A DNA stretch of 64,000 nucleotides from Filosporella fistucella. Its lineage: Eukaryota > Ascomycota > Leotiomycetes > Helotiales. The notes beneath the pieces are model-generated. The model ran no database searches, was not told where the DNA came from, and saw nothing but the letters and a program-made list of their open reading frames with translations. Positions 46,685 to 58,162 of this stretch are shown here, piece by piece. The position numbers and the translations under genes are program-made. The DNA lies in the NCBI GenBank assembly GCA_030077755.1, contig JAQJZZ010000001.1, positions 186,001 through 250,000 of the forward strand, written 5' to 3'. How positions within the stretch are numbered: the first letter of the stretch is position 1; every line of letters starts with the position of its first letter.

Positions 46685-47838
46685 CTACCCACTCTGCTGA
46701 TGCTTCATCCGACATTCAGCCCCCTTCTCCATCTCCAAATCCAGCGCCGCACAACTCCTACCCTGCTTAACACAATCCAAACACAATCCTTTTGTATCAG
46801 AAAAGACATGTGAAGCCTCAATCCTCAATGCCGCCATCGCAGCATGCAAAGGACATTTCCCAATTGGTTGGCACCTATGCGAGCCTATCGTTAGAAAAGC
46901 AGTAGCAATACAAGCCGCGATCTGAGCAATACTCTTTTTCTGCATGATTGTACCCAGAGTTATAGGATCAAGGTCAGCGGCGATGAGAGCTTGGATGAAA
47001 ACACCGCGTCTGGAATCCACGGAGCAGACGGTTGATTCGCCGGTCATGCGGCAGGGTTGACAGAATACGGTGTCTCGACATGTACCGCATTTCTTGCAGT
47101 AGAATGATAGTTGTGGGAATTGGAGAGTTGACAAGCGATCCATGGATTTCATGTGCTCAGATACTGCTTCCTCGATTTTGCGAAGACGGGCTTTCCGCTG
47201 TTTGTTCAGGCGACCTGGGGAAAATATCAGTACGTGTTTTCCATTCCATGGTGAGGTTTAAAGCATAAAAATAAGATCTGAATCATACTCAACAAATCAT
47301 CTGGCAAAATATCGAAACTCGCCAGCACCTCAAGCCCCTTCGGATTCCCAGCATACTCCCTGATTATCCTCATCGACAAAACCGCGAACCGTTCCGGTCT
47401 ATCAAAAACATAGCTAACAAACAGCAAATTCTCCAGTTGTTCCATCTCATTTGATGATTCTAAGCAAAGCAACCAGTGCTCGGCTGCAAAGCGAAGTGGT
47501 ATCGTACAGTCGTACTTATCGCACAGGAGAGCCAGATCTTTGAAGAGAACAAGATCAGGCCGTTGTGGTAAATCTTGAAGTTGGTAATGGAGTACTTTGC
47601 ATAAAAGAACCATGGCATCGGTATCGTCTGAGGGTAGGGATATGGGTTGAAGTGTTCCTGAGGGGGAGCGTTGGCCTTCGAGGTATTTGGGACTGAACAT
47701 AGCCGCGAAGACTGGCGAGGCAAGTGAGAGGGCTTTGGAGGATATAAGGAGAGATGTTGTTGTGTTTTCTGGAATGGACTTGCTGGGTCCTAAATCTAGT
47801 GTTACATCGCCATCAGGGTCGATCTTGAGGAGAGTCAT
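46685..47838 (-). CDS. BTB/POZ domain protein
   Basis: The exons are 47838-47289 and 47214-46685 (359 aa); the intron is 74 bp. The ATG at 47838 was chosen because upstream in-frame sequence has no ATG. The N-terminal half is a fungal-type BTB domain (GDVTLDLGP, LLISSKALSLASPVFAAMFSPKYLEGQ, DAMVLLCKVLHYQ, LALLCDKYDC). It is followed by a helical segment, then a Cys-rich C-terminal part (YCKKCGTCRDTVFCQPC; later CLDCVKQGRSC). Such BTB proteins form large lineage-specific families in filamentous fungi. They may bridge Cul3 or mediate protein pairing, but the function of this subgroup is unknown. No signal peptide or membrane span is visible. Confidence 0.85.
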
Positions 47839-48561
47839 TTTAGTGCTTATTGGAGATTTAAGAGGAAACTCCGGAAGTGAATTGTCTTTGGTGATCAAAA
47901 TTGAGCTTGAGTCGAAAGTGTCGAGTAAGGTTGGATTTAACTTTAAGTTTTGTAATTGAAAGTGGTGTTACGAGTTCGAAACAGCTTGTAAGCGCCCAGA
48001 ATTTCCGTATTCTCTGTGTTGCATGGGGCGGTTGACATCCATTGGCCGCCTTGCATGGCCGAGTAGGATTCTTTGTAGTATTTAGGCGGCAAGGCTCCGA
48101 GAGTAATCGGGCGATTCTACATCTCAAACTTCAGCTTGAGCAATGTGGTTCCTGTGATGGATTTTCATAGTTGCTCTACAAAAATGGATGAGGAGATTAT
48201 TCGTTGGCATAGCTGCACTCAGCTAACTTGTCCCCTTAGCTCAATCATCCTCTTACAGAAGAGAGTAGAAGATATGAAAACGTATCTAGGAACTGTTTTG
48301 AACGATTAGATCACAATATGAAAAAGTTCAGAATGTTTTGTAATACTTCGAAAGTTTGATTCGTGAGAGTGGCATTCCCATGATTCCATAGCTCCTGACC
48401 ATATACCCTGCTTTGTCCATAAACCCACTGATCGTCGAATGAACCCCGAAACGCCCTTAAAGTTTCCATAACGCTCGAAAATCGTTATTGATTCCTGTCA
48501 TCAAGTTCCCTAATGAAAGAAACCGACCCATTTCCTTTACTCATATCACATGATTCGAGTT
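47839..48561. other. Intergenic region
   Basis: This is the promoter side of the BTB gene and the 3' flank of the Cys-rich miniprotein. No gene is supported. Confidence 0.45.
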
Positions 48562-48884
48562 TCAGAATCTTCCTCTCCAGACGAAGTTGACTCCTTTCTC
48601 TTCGATACTGTCTGCTCTTCCACGGGATTCTCTCTCGATCTCAAAGTTTTCAACAACACACCCATCACACTTTGAGTGCAAACAAACAAAGTAAGCTCCA
48701 AGGCCGTCTTGGCGAGAGACATTGTGACGACCTCCATCAGCCCTGCTAGCAGGAGAGGCACACTTCGAAGCGTCAACATCATACTACTCAACGATCGAAA
48801 CGTACTTACTTTGCAACATTTCCAGGCTTCTCTCTGAGCTTGAGTTGGTTGAGGGGTAATATGGGGGAGTGCTGAGGAAGTCAT
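48562..48884 (-). CDS. 91-residue Cys-rich (zinc-ribbon-like) miniprotein
   Basis: The exons are 48884-48810 and 48762-48562; the 47-bp intron has a GTAAGT donor and a GAAG acceptor after a GTTGAC branch site. The spliced product reads ...EAWKCCKCASPAS then LGAYFVCLHSKCDGC and ends in a charged tail. The pairs C23/C26 and C52..C57-x2-C60 look like a small zinc-binding knuckle (W.CC.C ... C.H..C..C), a pattern I associate with many orphan fungal proteins. No signal peptide is present. Without splicing the same region would read as a 112-residue protein with a hydrophobic centre; the canonical donor and the restored Cys pattern favour the spliced form. Its function is unknown. Confidence 0.5.
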
Positions 48885-50745
48885 GTTTGCTATTTGTCGT
48901 TGACTTTCTGACACACTGAAAATTGGGAAATAGCTGTGTAGAACTGTTGAAATAGCCTAATAGTTTGATTGTCTGAAGAGAGCTATGAAGAAGATGGTTA
49001 GCAAGAAGCAACAACCAACGATTTATATACCCCACAAACCTCGTATGACACCAGCCCAGACTCTTGCAACGAGGAAGGTTTCGTTTCACGACCGTGCGAC
49101 GTTACTCACGACCTTCGGATGCAGATCTCAATCTTGAATAACACAGCAGACAAGAGAATGAAGCAAGCCAAGGTTGAATATCAGACTCGTCAAGAATCAG
49201 AAAGTCGACGTGGCAATAAGAACTTGGAGGCCAGTCCCGTGATCGATGAAAAAGGAAATAAGGGGCGTCATGTGATACCAATCAATCAGTCCACTGCCCC
49301 CACGTGCGGGGTATGCATGAATAAGACCATTATTATCTAGGCTTTGAGATTGATGTTTTGGTGTGGTAACGGCCGTGGAGATAGATGTGGGTGTTAAGTA
49401 ATTTTTTGAGAGTAATTAGCCTGTCATTGTTTGACTTTAAAAGTCACGATTTGATTTGGCCATAGACCTCAAGGCGTTGTACGGCAGTTTACACTGCGCC
49501 AGCAGTACTCGCGAATCTGCCTTGAATACTTGGCTACATTGTCTCATCGGACCTCTCATGTCTACTACATTCCATTTGCGTAATGTATGATGGAAATTGA
49601 CGTGGGGCTGCGATGGGTCGTCGGCTGGCTCCATTATGACTTGATAGGTGGGAGCCGCTAGAGAACGAACAACACTTGTCTGAACGAAAAGAATCTAATG
49701 ACTTTATTTGAGGGGTAAATTGTGTACAGATGCTTCTACCAGCAGTCGCAGCAAGGTTGGATGAAAGAATGAAGCTGGTTCTTCTCTGGATATGACGTTG
49801 TCTATGAATAGCCCCCTCTTCTCGACTAGGAGAGGATCCAGGAGATCGAATGTTTTCGGAAGCTGAAAAACGACGATGATAGTCTAGTAATATTACTTCT
49901 TTGCTCGTGGAAGCTATTCCTCAATTTGAGCTTCTTGCGAACAGTGTGGCTGCTCTGTCTCAATTCGAAGATCGAAGTACCAAGTCCGTTGAATTTGTTC
50001 CAACGAACGCAGAGATCGCGACTACTCCCGGATGGATGGAATCGTGTCGCCTGGTCTAGGAGTTGAAATATGTTGTTGGAAATGCTTAAGGACGTAACTA
50101 ACGTCCCGCCGCCAAAAGTAGCCTGCCCGTAGATGTATCCAACTGAGTTTCGCATCCATATGAGCATCAAGATCGCGAAAAATCCACCGATAGCCAATTC
50201 AATCCGACTTTGAACGAGGTCAAGGTAGGTTATTGTATCATTCGCCTCATTTCCCACGTCATGCAGGCTGTACAACTGAGACAGTATATGTCTACTCAAC
50301 CCACATGCAGTTATGCAGTACAAGTTAAGACATCTCTAACGGCGATGTCCGGATCGTCGCCTTCAGATGCTGACACTTATCAGAGGCTCTGTCGATCCGG
50401 CTCTCCCCTTTCTGACACTGACATTGACACTTGACACTAACACTGACGGTGACACTGACCAAGGGGTCCATCTACCGGGTCCGATATTCCTTTTTTCTCT
50501 CTAGGCGCATTAGCTGCCCATGTTTCAACGTTTTAGTCTCATATTTGATTTCATCACCACGTGGAGGCACAAGAAGTGATAAGCCGCTAGTAGAACATCA
50601 TTTCATCAAGGCATGACATATGCAATCATAAATCTGTACATTGAAAAGCCAATCCAATATCAAATGGCATGTAAAATGAATGATATGCCCAAAACTCCGA
50701 AAGATCATCGCGTCAGTAAAAGTCTCATAACTTCTATACATCAAA
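48885..50745. other. Intergenic region with a GACACT tract
   Basis: No gene is firmly supported. A minus-strand frame (50323-49826) contains one hydrophobic segment (IELAIGGFFAILMLIWM) but no family mark. A short GACACT/GACATT-type tandem tract lies at 50411-50460. Confidence 0.4.
50411..50460. repeat. GACACT-type short tandem tract
   Basis: About eight imperfect hexamers (GACACT, GACATT, AACACT, GACGGT) run in a row with occasional extra bases. It is a degenerate microsatellite in intergenic DNA. Confidence 0.6.
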
Positions 50746-52021
50746 CTATGGCATTGGGATAGCTGGCAATCCGATAGGTGGCAAAACATTGGTTCCAAAA
50801 GCTCCCACAAAGTTGCCTAGCTCATTTGTTAGCATTGCTCTATAATTTGAAACCTGAGGCTGACCTTGTGGCACGTAATTGCAGACGGTGAAATAACTGT
50901 CAATACCAAAGATAGTCCCAGCAGGGCAAAGCTGAGTTGCACATCCGACCGTGGTGCTGCCTTTCCATACTACTTGAGTGAAGTGACCGAATCCGCTAAA
51001 TTTAGTCATATCTGGGGTACCCGGGGCGTAGTAAGAGTTTAGGTAGAGATTGACTTCGTTGTAGTACCATTGTGTGGTAATCGCTTTGGCGAGCATCTGA
51101 CTGGGAGTCATGCCACCGAGATTTGAAGAGCCATAGGCAGCGAGGTTTTGACCATAACCACCCCCACCAACTCCCCTATATAATTTTAGTCAGAGCATTA
51201 GGGAGGATGTGCATTGAACAAACATGTTGTGTGAGAAAACACAGCTAGCCGCAATTAACGCAGCGTTTGTAGCTTGAGTTGGATTCCAGGATGCAATTGG
51301 AGCGGAGTGATTCAGACGATGCTTGTTGTGGTAAAACAATCCCGTGCTTATATAGTCGGTGGGAAGAGGAAGTCCATCACCCACTGAAGAGGTTGAAGGC
51401 TTGATTGAGGATGATGATGCTTTAGTGCTGGACGATGCCGGCTTGGAAGAAGATGGTGGTGGTGGAGGAGGTGGGACAGTCGATGATAGAGGCTTCGAAG
51501 AGGAGGGGGCAGTTGTTGGCTTGGTAGAGGATGCTGGCTTGGATGAGGATGGTGCTGGCTTAGATGAGGACGGTGGAAGAGAAGGCTTCGTTGAACTCTT
51601 GAACACTGGAGCCGAGGTCTGACGCAACGAAGATTAGAGTCGAGACGATTGGGGGCATTTGGATTCATAACTTACGGTTGCAAATATCGCAGAAGATTTG
51701 ACGCTGGTAACAAGCTTTGTCGATGACAATTTGCTCGCTAATAGATTATCAGCTTCCGTTCTCCAAACATCACCGCGAAGTCGACGGCGGCAAGGACTTG
51801 ACTTCAAACTCACCACTAGAGCTCTTTGGAAGTGAGCTTGTTGAAGATGGAGGTACCGTATACAAACTAAAAATTACAGACGAAGATACGACAGTAGTGG
51901 TAGGGGCACGTCCGGGTGTTGTGATATAATATATCAGAGCCATTGTGGTGGTAACAGTCAGCACCTCCGCCATAGCGGAAGTGGCTAAAGCCACGGTCAG
52001 GAATGGAATTAAAAGCTTCAT
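50746..52021 (-). CDS. CAP-superfamily (PR-1/SCP-like) secreted protein
   Basis: The exons are 52021-51814, 51737-51676, 51618-51224, 51175-50865 and 50816-50746 (348 aa); introns are 76, 57, 48 and 48 bp. A signal peptide (1-18) is followed by a 150-residue Ser/Pro/Lys-rich stalk (repeats of SSSKPA and a run of Pro) and then a CAP domain. The domain begins FYHNKHRLNHSAPIASWN and has CVFSHNM, GYGQNLAAYG, the CRISP signature GHFTQVVWKGSTTVGC and YFTVCNYVPQGNFVG. The last intron is a multiple of three and has no stop, but it carries GTCAGC, GCTAAC and TAG at the right places. Removing it gives the expected PxGNFxG end. CAP proteins are extracellular sterol/lipid-binding or defence-related proteins; the long O-glycosylatable stalk suggests wall association. 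Confidence 0.9.
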
Positions 52022-53376
52022 CTTGAGTATTGAAGATAGAATCTCAGATTTACTGAGGGAAGGGATCATAGAGAAGAGAGGGGCGAACCGCTTCTTATCC
52101 TTCTGATCAGAAACTAGCTGGGCGCAATACTTTCGCGTCTAGCCCGAAGAATGCGGAACAGTTGCAGGAATATTGAGACCGAGGGATATGAAAGTTATGA
52201 CTAGCTTAATAATAGAAAACAATGTGGATAGAATATCTCTAGCAGGCTGAACGTAAGACATAGAGGCGAAAGCGAAGCCACCCTCCGTATGAAACAAGGG
52301 CGACGATGGGAGCTAATCTGTAATCAGACGAAGACATAGTTGTCAAGAAAGGAAATCCCATCCCAGGATAAGTCATCCGATGAGACAAAGAATTCGGATC
52401 TTTTAGATCGGCAGAGGCTTGTCGATCCCTTTATATACATCGACATCATAGCCTACTGACTCGTGATTAAGGATTCGATGGTGATTTCAGACAGATAGCA
52501 TCGAGGCTATAGCCATTATGAGGTGCTGTGTAGTATGTAAGTAGACGCCGAAACCAAATGGTAAAAACTGTCTCAGATACGTTTTCGTGAGGAATTCTCC
52601 TAAAACACAGAATGGGGGTAAAGTCCGAAGGAGCAAAATTTGCTAATACTGAGACGATTCACCCGTTTAATAAGATTTTTCATCCCTCAACAAGCGATGA
52701 AAATCAAGACATATTCCATCCTGGTTCGCCAGTCATTCTGCCAACCGTATGGAGCTTTCCACGTAGCCTACGCCAAATAAAATGGTGTTCACTGAAACAA
52801 TGTTATCAAGTTCAGTCAATCGATGTCTTCATGAGTTGGGTTCTCCTCCAGAGTTGTTGCTTTTCTTGTACGCTGGTGGAATACGACGAGAATATGGATG
52901 TCGGATCTGCACAGGTTCGTCATGCTCCAAGAAGCACTAAAGAATATCGTAAGGATATCGTAGAAGGGTTGAAGATCCCCGGATCGACATACAATTGTTG
53001 CCCGCATTCGAATGCATGGCCCGGCGAATGCCATTTTTGATGTGTGTGTTCTCGATACGAGAATGCAAGCGGACAGAATCCCCTGTTATCAATCCTTCCA
53101 GATAGAGTTTCAAGTCTGGCAACACAGCAACTTTCTTCTGCCACAGGAGAGAAAACCGCTCAAAACGTGTTAAAGTTGATCTTGGCATGGACTCTACATC
53201 CGCAGCAAGAGACATCCATAGGTACGAGCCCCTGAAAATAAGGCACCGATCTGGGTATCAAAACTCCTCACCATCTTATAAACGCCACCCAAGGTGTAAT
53301 ACTATGGTATCTTGTCTAACTCCATCCGCTTTGACTCCATGGCCCGTCCCAAACTCCATTTGATTTGGCAATTCAT
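52022..53376. other. Intergenic region
   Basis: This is the promoter of the CAP gene (a minus-strand TATATAAA-like box near 52435) and a 3' flank of APC11. Overlapping frames on both strands at 52612-53215 have no recognised domain; neither is called. Confidence 0.4.
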
Positions 53377-53817
53377 TTAAGCTGTAGATGCCGTAGGCGT
53401 ATCTTGATCGGGCTTTCCCACCCAGTCGAATTCTAATGACAACTTCAGCATTGCTCATCCCATACCCGTGAATACTCACTCTGCCGACACATTGGGCATT
53501 GGCCCTTGGAGCTATCTTGCTTGATCCATTCTAGAATACAATGCTGCGCCTCGTCAGATGTGAATCGAATTTCGTGCCAGAATAACGTTTACCATGTGGA
53601 AGTTGTGACCACATGTGCCAGAAACTATATTTTGTTAGGCCACAGTTCCCAATAAGTGGCAGATATAGTACGCACGTAGTTTGCAATCATCCCCTGGATA
53701 TTTGCATGTCGGACACGGGCCGTCAAAATGCACTTGACAGATACCACAAACATCATCTTCTGGAATATCCCAACGCCATGTTGCTACCCCGCACCACTTC
53801 TTAATCTTGACCTTCAT
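53377..53817 (-). CDS. APC11: Anaphase-promoting complex subunit 11 (RING-H2)
   Basis: The exons are 53817-53676, 53624-53593, 53543-53480 and 53432-53377 (97 aa); the introns are 47-51 bp. It is the catalytic RING subunit of the APC/C ubiquitin ligase, which drives cyclin and securin destruction; nuclear. The sequence starts MKVKIKKWCGVATWRWDIPE and continues DDVCGICQVHFDGPCPTC, PGDDCKL, CGHNFHMHCILEWIKQ and CPMCRQKFDW. All RING-H2 zinc ligands are present in the order and spacing of APC11, which differs from ordinary RINGs. The first exon alone would give a misleading 60-residue frame; four short exons are needed. The 410-bp upstream spacer is shared divergently with the sulfurtransferase gene. 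Confidence 0.96.
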
Positions 53818-54227
53818 ATTTTAGAAGGTGATCCCCAAACATCAAGTCGAATCGCTTTAGATCTGCCTGTCTGATGAATCCAGGTTGAGGTCTTGTAGTC
53901 GCGTTCTAGTCTCGATGTTGTCCAAGTTGAAGCTGTTGATGTTTACTGTCGCGTGTTGGCCCCAGAAGGACAACCGGAAATCTCGCTTTCACGTGCCCAA
54001 ATTTCTTATCTCTGTAGCCACATGCATTTGCAGCTACACCAAAAACAGTGCAACCTTGGCCAGCTCAATTGATCGTCAACCCCTCTCGCGGGATCATTTT
54101 CGTTTGTCGTTTATTTGTCGCTTTCATCATCCTCAGCTTCAATTGTCTCTGTTCACTTCGTAAAACTGACTCTCCCCCACTTTCCTACATGCGAATCCGA
54201 TAACGGCCAAATACAAGATAGCACGCC
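53818..54227. promoter_or_regulatory. Divergent promoter of APC11 and the sulfurtransferase gene
   Basis: A 410-bp spacer lies between two outward-facing start codons (53817 minus, 54228 plus). It contains CT-rich stretches near 54110-54180 preceding the plus gene. No clear TATA box is seen, consistent with housekeeping genes. Confidence 0.55.
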
Positions 54228-55290
54228 ATGGCGGCAGCTACACTCCTCTCGAGAGGAGCTCTCAATTCCTTTCGATGTCGACCAAATACTCTCCGCACAT
54301 CTTTCAATATGTCTTCAACAAGATCTCTGTCCTCCTATCTCGTCACACCAGCTGAGCTGTCTGCTGCTCTGAAGAAGAACTCTCCAAGCAAGATCTCTAC
54401 ATCCCCTCGAACAGTTGCGGTCTGCGCTACATGGTTTCTTCCCAATGATGGCCGTAATGGTTTAGACACTTTCCGCGAGAAGCGTATACCAAGTGCCCGA
54501 TTCTTCGATTTGGATAAAGTTATTGACAAGCATTCACCATACCCACATATGCTTCCCACGGCGTCCAACTTTGCCAAAGCTATGAGCGCTTTAGGTATCA
54601 AGCGGGATGACACGGTCGTTGTGTACGATTCACACGAGCTGGGAATATTCAGTGCGCCAAGAGTGGGCTGGACATTGAAGGCATTCGGGCATGATTCTGT
54701 TCATGTGCTAAACAATTTCAAGCTATGGGTAGAGGAGGGATATCCGACTGAAAGTGGAGAGTTTTGGGATGTGGATACGTGTGTTTATCCGATCCCTGAA
54801 TTCGACGCCAGCAAGGTTATTGATTTCGAGGAAGTGAAGGAGATTGCCAAGGACTACAACAAGGAGGGAGCGGAAGGCGTTCAAATTCTGGATGCGAGAT
54901 CTCAAGGCAGATGGGCTGGAAAGGATCCGGAACCAAGACCTGGATTATCATCAGGACATATGCCAGGCAGTATATCTGTTCCTGTATCTGATCTATTAGA
55001 TCCAGTCAAGAAGACAATTCTTCCTGGTGATCAACTGAGAAAAATATTCGAGAGCAAAGGCGTTGATCCGAACAGGCCTATTATCAATAGCTGTGGAACA
55101 GGAGTTACAGCAGCAATCATTGATGCGGCATTGAGCGAAGCAGGATATGGTGACGAGAAGAACAGAAAATTGTATGATGGTAGTTGGACGTGAGTACTCC
55201 AAATTCTTGGGTTTCATTACTCTAACATTTTATAGGGAATGGGCACAACGGGTGAAGCCTTCAGATAATCTGATTGTCAAGGAAGAATAA
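54228..55290 (+). CDS. TUM1: Thiosulfate/3-mercaptopyruvate sulfurtransferase (rhodanese)
   Basis: The exons are 54228-55189 and 55236-55290 (338 aa); the intron is 46 bp. It has tandem rhodanese domains: an inactive N-terminal one (RTVAVCATWFLPND, RIPSARFFDLD, VVVYDSH) and a C-terminal catalytic one (GVQILDARSQGRW, GHMPGSISVPVSDLL). The active-site loop is SCGTGVTA with Cys289, the CG(S/T)GV form favouring 3-mercaptopyruvate. Homologous to yeast Tum1, which feeds sulfur toward tRNA thiolation. The first 27 residues are Arg/Ser-rich without acids (mitochondrial presequence). A second Met at 28 (MSSTRSLSS) could give a cytosolic form, as reported for such enzymes. The last exon supplies EWAQRVKPSDN, normal for the family. 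Confidence 0.93.
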
Positions 55291-57442
55291 GGAAAAACAA
55301 TAGTCATTTAGTACTTGTCAGCGTTTGCATATGATGGATACCCTTCTCTCCCCTTCGGCACACATCTTTGTAAAGTACATGGTATCTGGCAAGCGATGAA
55401 ATAATGCAATGAATATCAAATATGGGCGTACAACAGTCGAGTCTTGCTTCGCACTTTGTTCTTGCTACGTTTGGGTGACTCGGTTGGAGCTTTGTGTACT
55501 CTTCTTGGAGATAAAAATCCAAACGGACATTATACATCCTTTTACGAATGTTTTCTAATTGGGGCTTTCGCGCACAATTTCAAAGGAATCAGCCGGTGGC
55601 TTGATGATATTTCGAAATCTTTTAGGCCTTTCAGGAGCTTGAAATTCCCATCTTTACCTTGAACAACTACCGCCTATCAGGAGCTACTTGATTGTCCTAC
55701 GCCTTGCAGCTCTTTCACTAGCACGAAATCACTATTGTGAATTTGTATATTTATCGCCCTTTGGGAGCTTCTATCCATTTCAACTCTTGTACCTGCACCT
55801 CATGTTTGAGACTTTGCACAGCCAATTTCCAAAACTGTCGATATGCTGCCAACTCCACAGTTGTCTGTTACCATTAAGTGAAAACTGTCGCCGCCAACTT
55901 TCACAACTATCGGCTGTCATTTTTGACGATAGACAAAGAGTCTAATAGTTTCAGTAGTGTAATTTCTCTACTTACTCTTAATTTAACGCTAACTCTGCTT
56001 AATTGTGCGATAACAGGGCTGCCAAAATTACCTTGCCTTCCTTCCATCGCAACAGAGTTCCGGTGACTGGAGTAGTATCGTAGAACGCAAAAGAGGTCGT
56101 ATTTAACGAGTTGGAAAGCTGCCCAAGGGCTCGTCTGCTTGAAAGGGAAAGAGCATCAAAGCCAACTGGAATAGTTCTACAATGATTGACGTCACTTTCC
56201 CTTGTGTAGAGTGAACATGTGGATGGGTTTGTTTTAGTTACAAGTAGTTCAAACTTGTACTCGGAAATTATATTATTTTTTACCTGCTGAGCTTAGTAGA
56301 AGACATTTCTTGAGAATAGTCTAAAGCCTAAAGGATATTTCGTTCTGATTTCAGTTTTGAGACCACGTTGAAAGAACCAGCTTCCTCAAAATCTACCCCA
56401 TGCTAGTAGTAAGGTCTTTGATGATGCAATCTTCATCTATAGTATAAGAAAATATTAAGCTATCGAAAGTTCACGATGCTAAGACGAGTTCTGAGTATCC
56501 ATAATCTATAAAGCTATCTATTATATATATCTTTGGTGACTTGTCTTTCATCCATATAGGAAATTCTATAGCAGTGTGGTTCTACGTAGCTATTTCTCTT
56601 GGCAATAAATCGTGTCATAATGTCCAAAACTGATCCGAATAAGAGGAGAAGGCTCCTCTAAATGGTTCTGCATTGCTGCATCTACTCTATGTTCTTCGCA
56701 CTTAACAGTGTTGTCTATAATAAAATGTTGCCCTCCCAGAGCTCTTGAAATCACGAAGCGCCCCCGTTGAGCATCGTAGTTCATCACAGCTATGAAAAGT
56801 AATAATGTATCAGACGCAGTGAACACTTCTGATCTTCGGACTGAAAAAGCGGAAGTACCGACTAAGAAGTTGCACCCTGGAATGACTTGGCATCTCACCA
56901 TAGAGTTCAGACTACTTCTAACCTTCAATTGTCGATGATGACGAAGAAGATGAAGAGGGGTAAATCGATCGATCTTTCATCTCTGCTACTAATATCCAAA
57001 CTAAGACCCATCATACCCTATCAAATTATCGAAGGTCTTCTATAGTTCTCCTATTTGTGTAGCTAGTCGCCTAGCTATGACAGACACTATTCACTCCATC
57101 AACAGTACGACTCCAACACCGGCAAGCACCAGGGTGTGCGTAAGAGTATTCTGAGACAAGAATTAGAGAAGAAAGAGAGAGATATGGATGAGAGCTGAGA
57201 TGGAAATCAGAGTGTTGCTTTCAGGCAAGTGGTTAGTGTGTTTGTTTTATTCTTCCACTTGGAAAAACCCAAACTTCAATACACAGAATTCCAAAAACGA
57301 AACAGCTCTGAAAGCAAAATTCTTTCATTAATTCCAGCATATAACCATCCTTTCTCCCCTAAGTTGCTAGAGCCCATACATTCTAATTCCCATTACCTCA
57401 TCCTCCCTTCCCGAAAATCTCATAAGCAACTGATCATCACCC
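55291..57442. other. Gene-poor region with A+T-rich decayed tract
   Basis: No gene is firmly supported. About 56200-56560 is A+T- and TpA-rich (ATTATATTATTTTTTACC, CTATCTATTATATATATC), similar in texture to 46.2-46.6 kb and suggesting a mutated old repeat. A minus-strand 112-codon frame at 56928-56590 (QRGRFVISRALGGQHFIIDN) has gene-like codons but no family; it is not called. Confidence 0.4.
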
Positions 57443-58162
57443 TCATCCCCTAACAACCCTCGCCTCCCCACCCAAAGCCAGAGCCCAGAATAGCATTCCC
57501 ACAACCCAAATCTCATGTTCATCACCTCCTCCTCTGCTATCATCACCTCCTCTTCTTCCACTCCCACCACTCCCTCTATAGTTTCCCAATCCACCACCTC
57601 CACCTCCGCTCATCTCCCCCCGTCCACCACCTGTCACAACCCCACCACTACTTTGACACTTCTTAGCCGTATAACCCCTACTCACGCATGATCCGCAAGG
57701 TAAACCACCTCTGCAAGCTCTGCCTCGTCCTTGTGCCGCGCATCGTGGACAGGGTGGGTCATTGGAGTCAGAGGCGCTAGGTTGCCACGATGTTGTAGGG
57801 GAGGCCGGGAAGATTGAGAAGGGGGATGTTGGAGGTGGACTTTGAGGGGGAAGTTGAGCAGAGGAGAGTTTCGGAGCCTGAGTGTAGTGCTCAGTTGCTG
57901 AAGTACCAGAAGTGGAAGGAAGATCAGGTCGGATTGTAATATCACCATGCTCTTCCGTTCTCAAATCAGGATTTGAGAGAGGAGTATTGACAATGACTGG
58001 CCCTTTTGTACCTTGAGACTCGGTCACTTCATGCTCGCCCTGAGAAGGATCTTTCATCCCACTCAAAGAGCCATATTCCACGCCCGCAGTTGGAATAGCT
58101 ACTCCATCATCAACAACTTGCCCCAAATCTTGGGCTGCAGAGGGAGGAATTTTCTCGCTCAT
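57443..58162 (-). CDS. Gly/Pro-rich protein with an atypical Zn2Cys6-like motif
   Basis: Single exon, 239 aa, starting at ATG 58162 (the in-frame extension upstream lacks an ATG). Residues 1-135 are disordered, Ser/Pro/Thr/Gln-rich. Residues 138-169 carry CPRCAAQGRGRAC then LPCGSCVSRGYTAKKC, spaced C-x2-C-x8-C-x5-C-x2-C-x9-C. This resembles a fungal Zn2Cys6 binuclear cluster, but the first loop has eight instead of six residues. Next comes a Gly-rich run with Arg-Gly pairs (180-215) and a hydrophobic C-terminus (WVVGMLFWALALG). There is no fungal transcription-factor middle domain. It could be a small DNA-binding regulator or a membrane-linked protein; neither is established. Confidence 0.6.
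   Translation of the reverse strand: MSEKIPPSAAQDLGQVVDDGVAIPTAGVEYGSLSGMKDPSQGEHEVTESQGTKGPVIVNTPLSNPDLRTEEHGDITIRPDLPSTSGTSATEHYTQAPKLSSAQLPPQSPPPTSPFSIFPASPTTSWQPSASDSNDPPCPRCAAQGRGRACRGGLPCGSCVSRGYTAKKCQSSGGVVTGGGRGEMSGGGGGGLGNYRGSGGSGRRGGDDSRGGGDEHEIWVVGMLFWALALGGEARVVRG

Noticed and set aside
56340..56450. Possible copia-type reverse transcriptase fragment on the minus strand (GVDFEEA)
   Set aside because: Similarity is limited to a few residues in an A+T-rich tract; insufficient to call an element.
57682..57948. Second minus-strand frame inside the Gly/Pro-rich gene
   Set aside because: Overlaps the longer frame with the six-Cys motif; no start context or motif of its own.
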